A stretch of 64,000 nucleotides of DNA from Chitinophagaceae bacterium (GTDB lineage: Bacteria > Bacteroidota > Bacteroidia > Chitinophagales > Chitinophagaceae), in contig JADKAM010000003.1 in assembly GCA_016715365.1 (NCBI GenBank), forward strand, positions 457,856-521,855, in the 5' to 3' direction. Shown here one piece after another: positions 63,169-64,000 of this stretch (position 1 is the first letter of the stretch; each line of letters opens with the position of its first letter). The notes under the pieces are model-generated. The model searched no databases. It had not been told where the DNA came from and saw only the letters and a list, made by a program, of their open reading frames with translations. Position numbers and translations under genes: made by a program.

Positions 63169-64000
63169 TTATAATTTTTCAAACCTGGCCTGGAAGAACC
63201 GCAGGTACTTCGGTTCGTAGATCATCTTCATTCCTTTAATGCTGTTCCTGCGCTCATATACACGGGCAGTTGATTCTGCAACATCATCCATGCGCCTGGG
63301 TGTACACCCGGCGTGGAATGGTAAAACGCACCAGTTCCAGTTTAGGGAAATAATTTTCGCCATTGGCTTTTCTTCCGGCTGATACCACACCTCTTTCCAT
63401 GGTTCGCACACCTGCATCCAGGTAAACTTCGGCAGCCAGTGTTTGTGCCGGAAACTGCTCCTGTTTGATATGTGGCAAAAACTTTTTAGCATCCACAAAA
63501 ATACCATGGCCGCCAATGGGTGTTACAATGGGAATACCATAGTCTATCATTTTCTCTCCCAGGTAAATAACCTGCCCAACCCTTGCTTTGATATGGTCAT
63601 CGCTCACACTTTCAACATGCCAATGGCCATGGCTTCCATATCTCTGCCGCCCAACCGCCGTGTAGGTATGCATCCTTCACACGCCACCACCATGTTCTGG
63701 CTTCTCCAAAACATCCCAGTCATTTACAGCCAGAAACCACCAATATTTACCAGTGCATCTTTCTTTGCACTCATGGTGGCACCATCGGTATAACTGTTTA
63801 TTTCTTTTACAATTTCTTTAATGGTCTTGTTGGCATATCCTTTTTCTCTTTGCTGAATGAAGTAGGCATTCTCTGCAACCCTGGTCATATCGTGTATAAC
63901 ACGGATCTTATGTTTTTTGGTAAGTGCCCGCAATGCTTTTAAATTCTGCATGCTGATGGGTTGCCCGCCGGCCATGTTCACGCTGGTGGCCATGCTTACA
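63169..64000 (-). CDS. Tryptophanase / tyrosine phenol-lyase, partial and frameshifted
   Basis: The gene enters from the right edge, so the N-terminus is outside. Pieces in different frames read NMAGGQPISMQNLKALRALT, YTDGATMSAKKDALVNIGGF (PLP-binding Lys in SAKKD), ARVGQVIYLGEKMIDYGIP, GGHGIFVDAKKFLPHI, VRTMERGVVSAGR, and a C-terminal EPKYLRFFQARFEKL ending at 63169. These are the motifs of PLP-dependent beta-eliminating lyases. TnaA and Tpl cannot be separated here. Three or more single-base indels interrupt the frame. Confidence 0.82.

Noticed and set aside
1..64000. CRISPR arrays, rRNA genes and complete tRNA genes
   Set aside because: No spacer-type regular repeats beyond three 22-bp units, and no cloverleaf or rRNA sequence seen; only the 3' end of tmRNA at 44254.

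Overview
The window looks like the chromosome of a Bacteroidota bacterium, probably of the Chitinophagaceae/Sphingobacteriia type. Supporting signs are the AT-rich coding style, promoter-like TAnnTTTG boxes, lipoproteins with short lipoboxes, and families found mostly in that phylum (HYC_CC_PP, DUF6660 and DUF3347 proteins, haem-binding domain proteins, small AraC regulators). This is inferred from protein style only; there is no rRNA gene in the window.

Layout. (1) About 1-36.3 kb is a dense copper/silver/zinc resistance island, almost all on the + strand. It holds a first Cus operon (HMBD protein, CusA in two frames, CusC-like, two CusB-like), a P2-type cation ATPase, and a run of small metal-handling genes (Met-rich lipoprotein, DUF2933- and DUF5676-like membrane proteins, CopZ-like chaperone, MFS pump, single-HMBD protein, AAA_28 ATPase, SRPBCC protein). 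It continues with a CueO-like multicopper oxidase, DUF3347 and haem-binding proteins, a CopB-type ATPase and an HMBD-oxidase-barrel fusion. A second Cus operon follows, whose RND pump is fused to a TolC-like protein, then a ZntA/CadA-type ATPase. A nuclease plus ATPase cassette (16.7-19.8 kb), which looks like a defence module, interrupts it. (2) 36.3-44.3 kb is the end of an integrative element: two tiny tandem genes each with its own terminator, a 440-residue protein with a possible RNase tail, a GC-rich hairpin-bearing non-coding tract, HTH proteins, a 3 x 22-bp repeat, and a tyrosine integrase. It ends at 44,254-44,265 in what appears to be the 3' end of ssrA (tmRNA) with its native terminator. 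This suggests that the metal island is cargo of an element whose other end lies left of the window. (3) 44.4-58.5 kb looks like host chromosome: a P2-type ATPase, alcohol dehydrogenase, Dps, YtxH, CsbD, holin-like and Lmo0937-like stress proteins, a MacAB/DevBCA-like ABC exporter, and an Hpt / hybrid kinase / response regulator / AraC signalling block. (4) 58.6-64 kb carries a lipoprotein, PepD, an Rrf2 regulator, a PTPS/QueD protein, a PNPOx-like protein and a tryptophanase-type gene cut by the window edge.

Two global observations matter. First, six promoter regions (10.1, 47.8, 49.0, 51.5, 55.1 and 58.5 kb) share a two-part element with exactly 32 bp between its halves and a -7-like box 59-60 bp from its start. 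This points to one regulon covering the stress genes and one island transcript. Second, reading frames are intact over most of the window, but from 55.2 to 64 kb many genes carry single-base indels, mostly one base missing from short A/T runs. This looks more like local sequence error than gene decay, and a few similar shifts occur in the island at A-runs.
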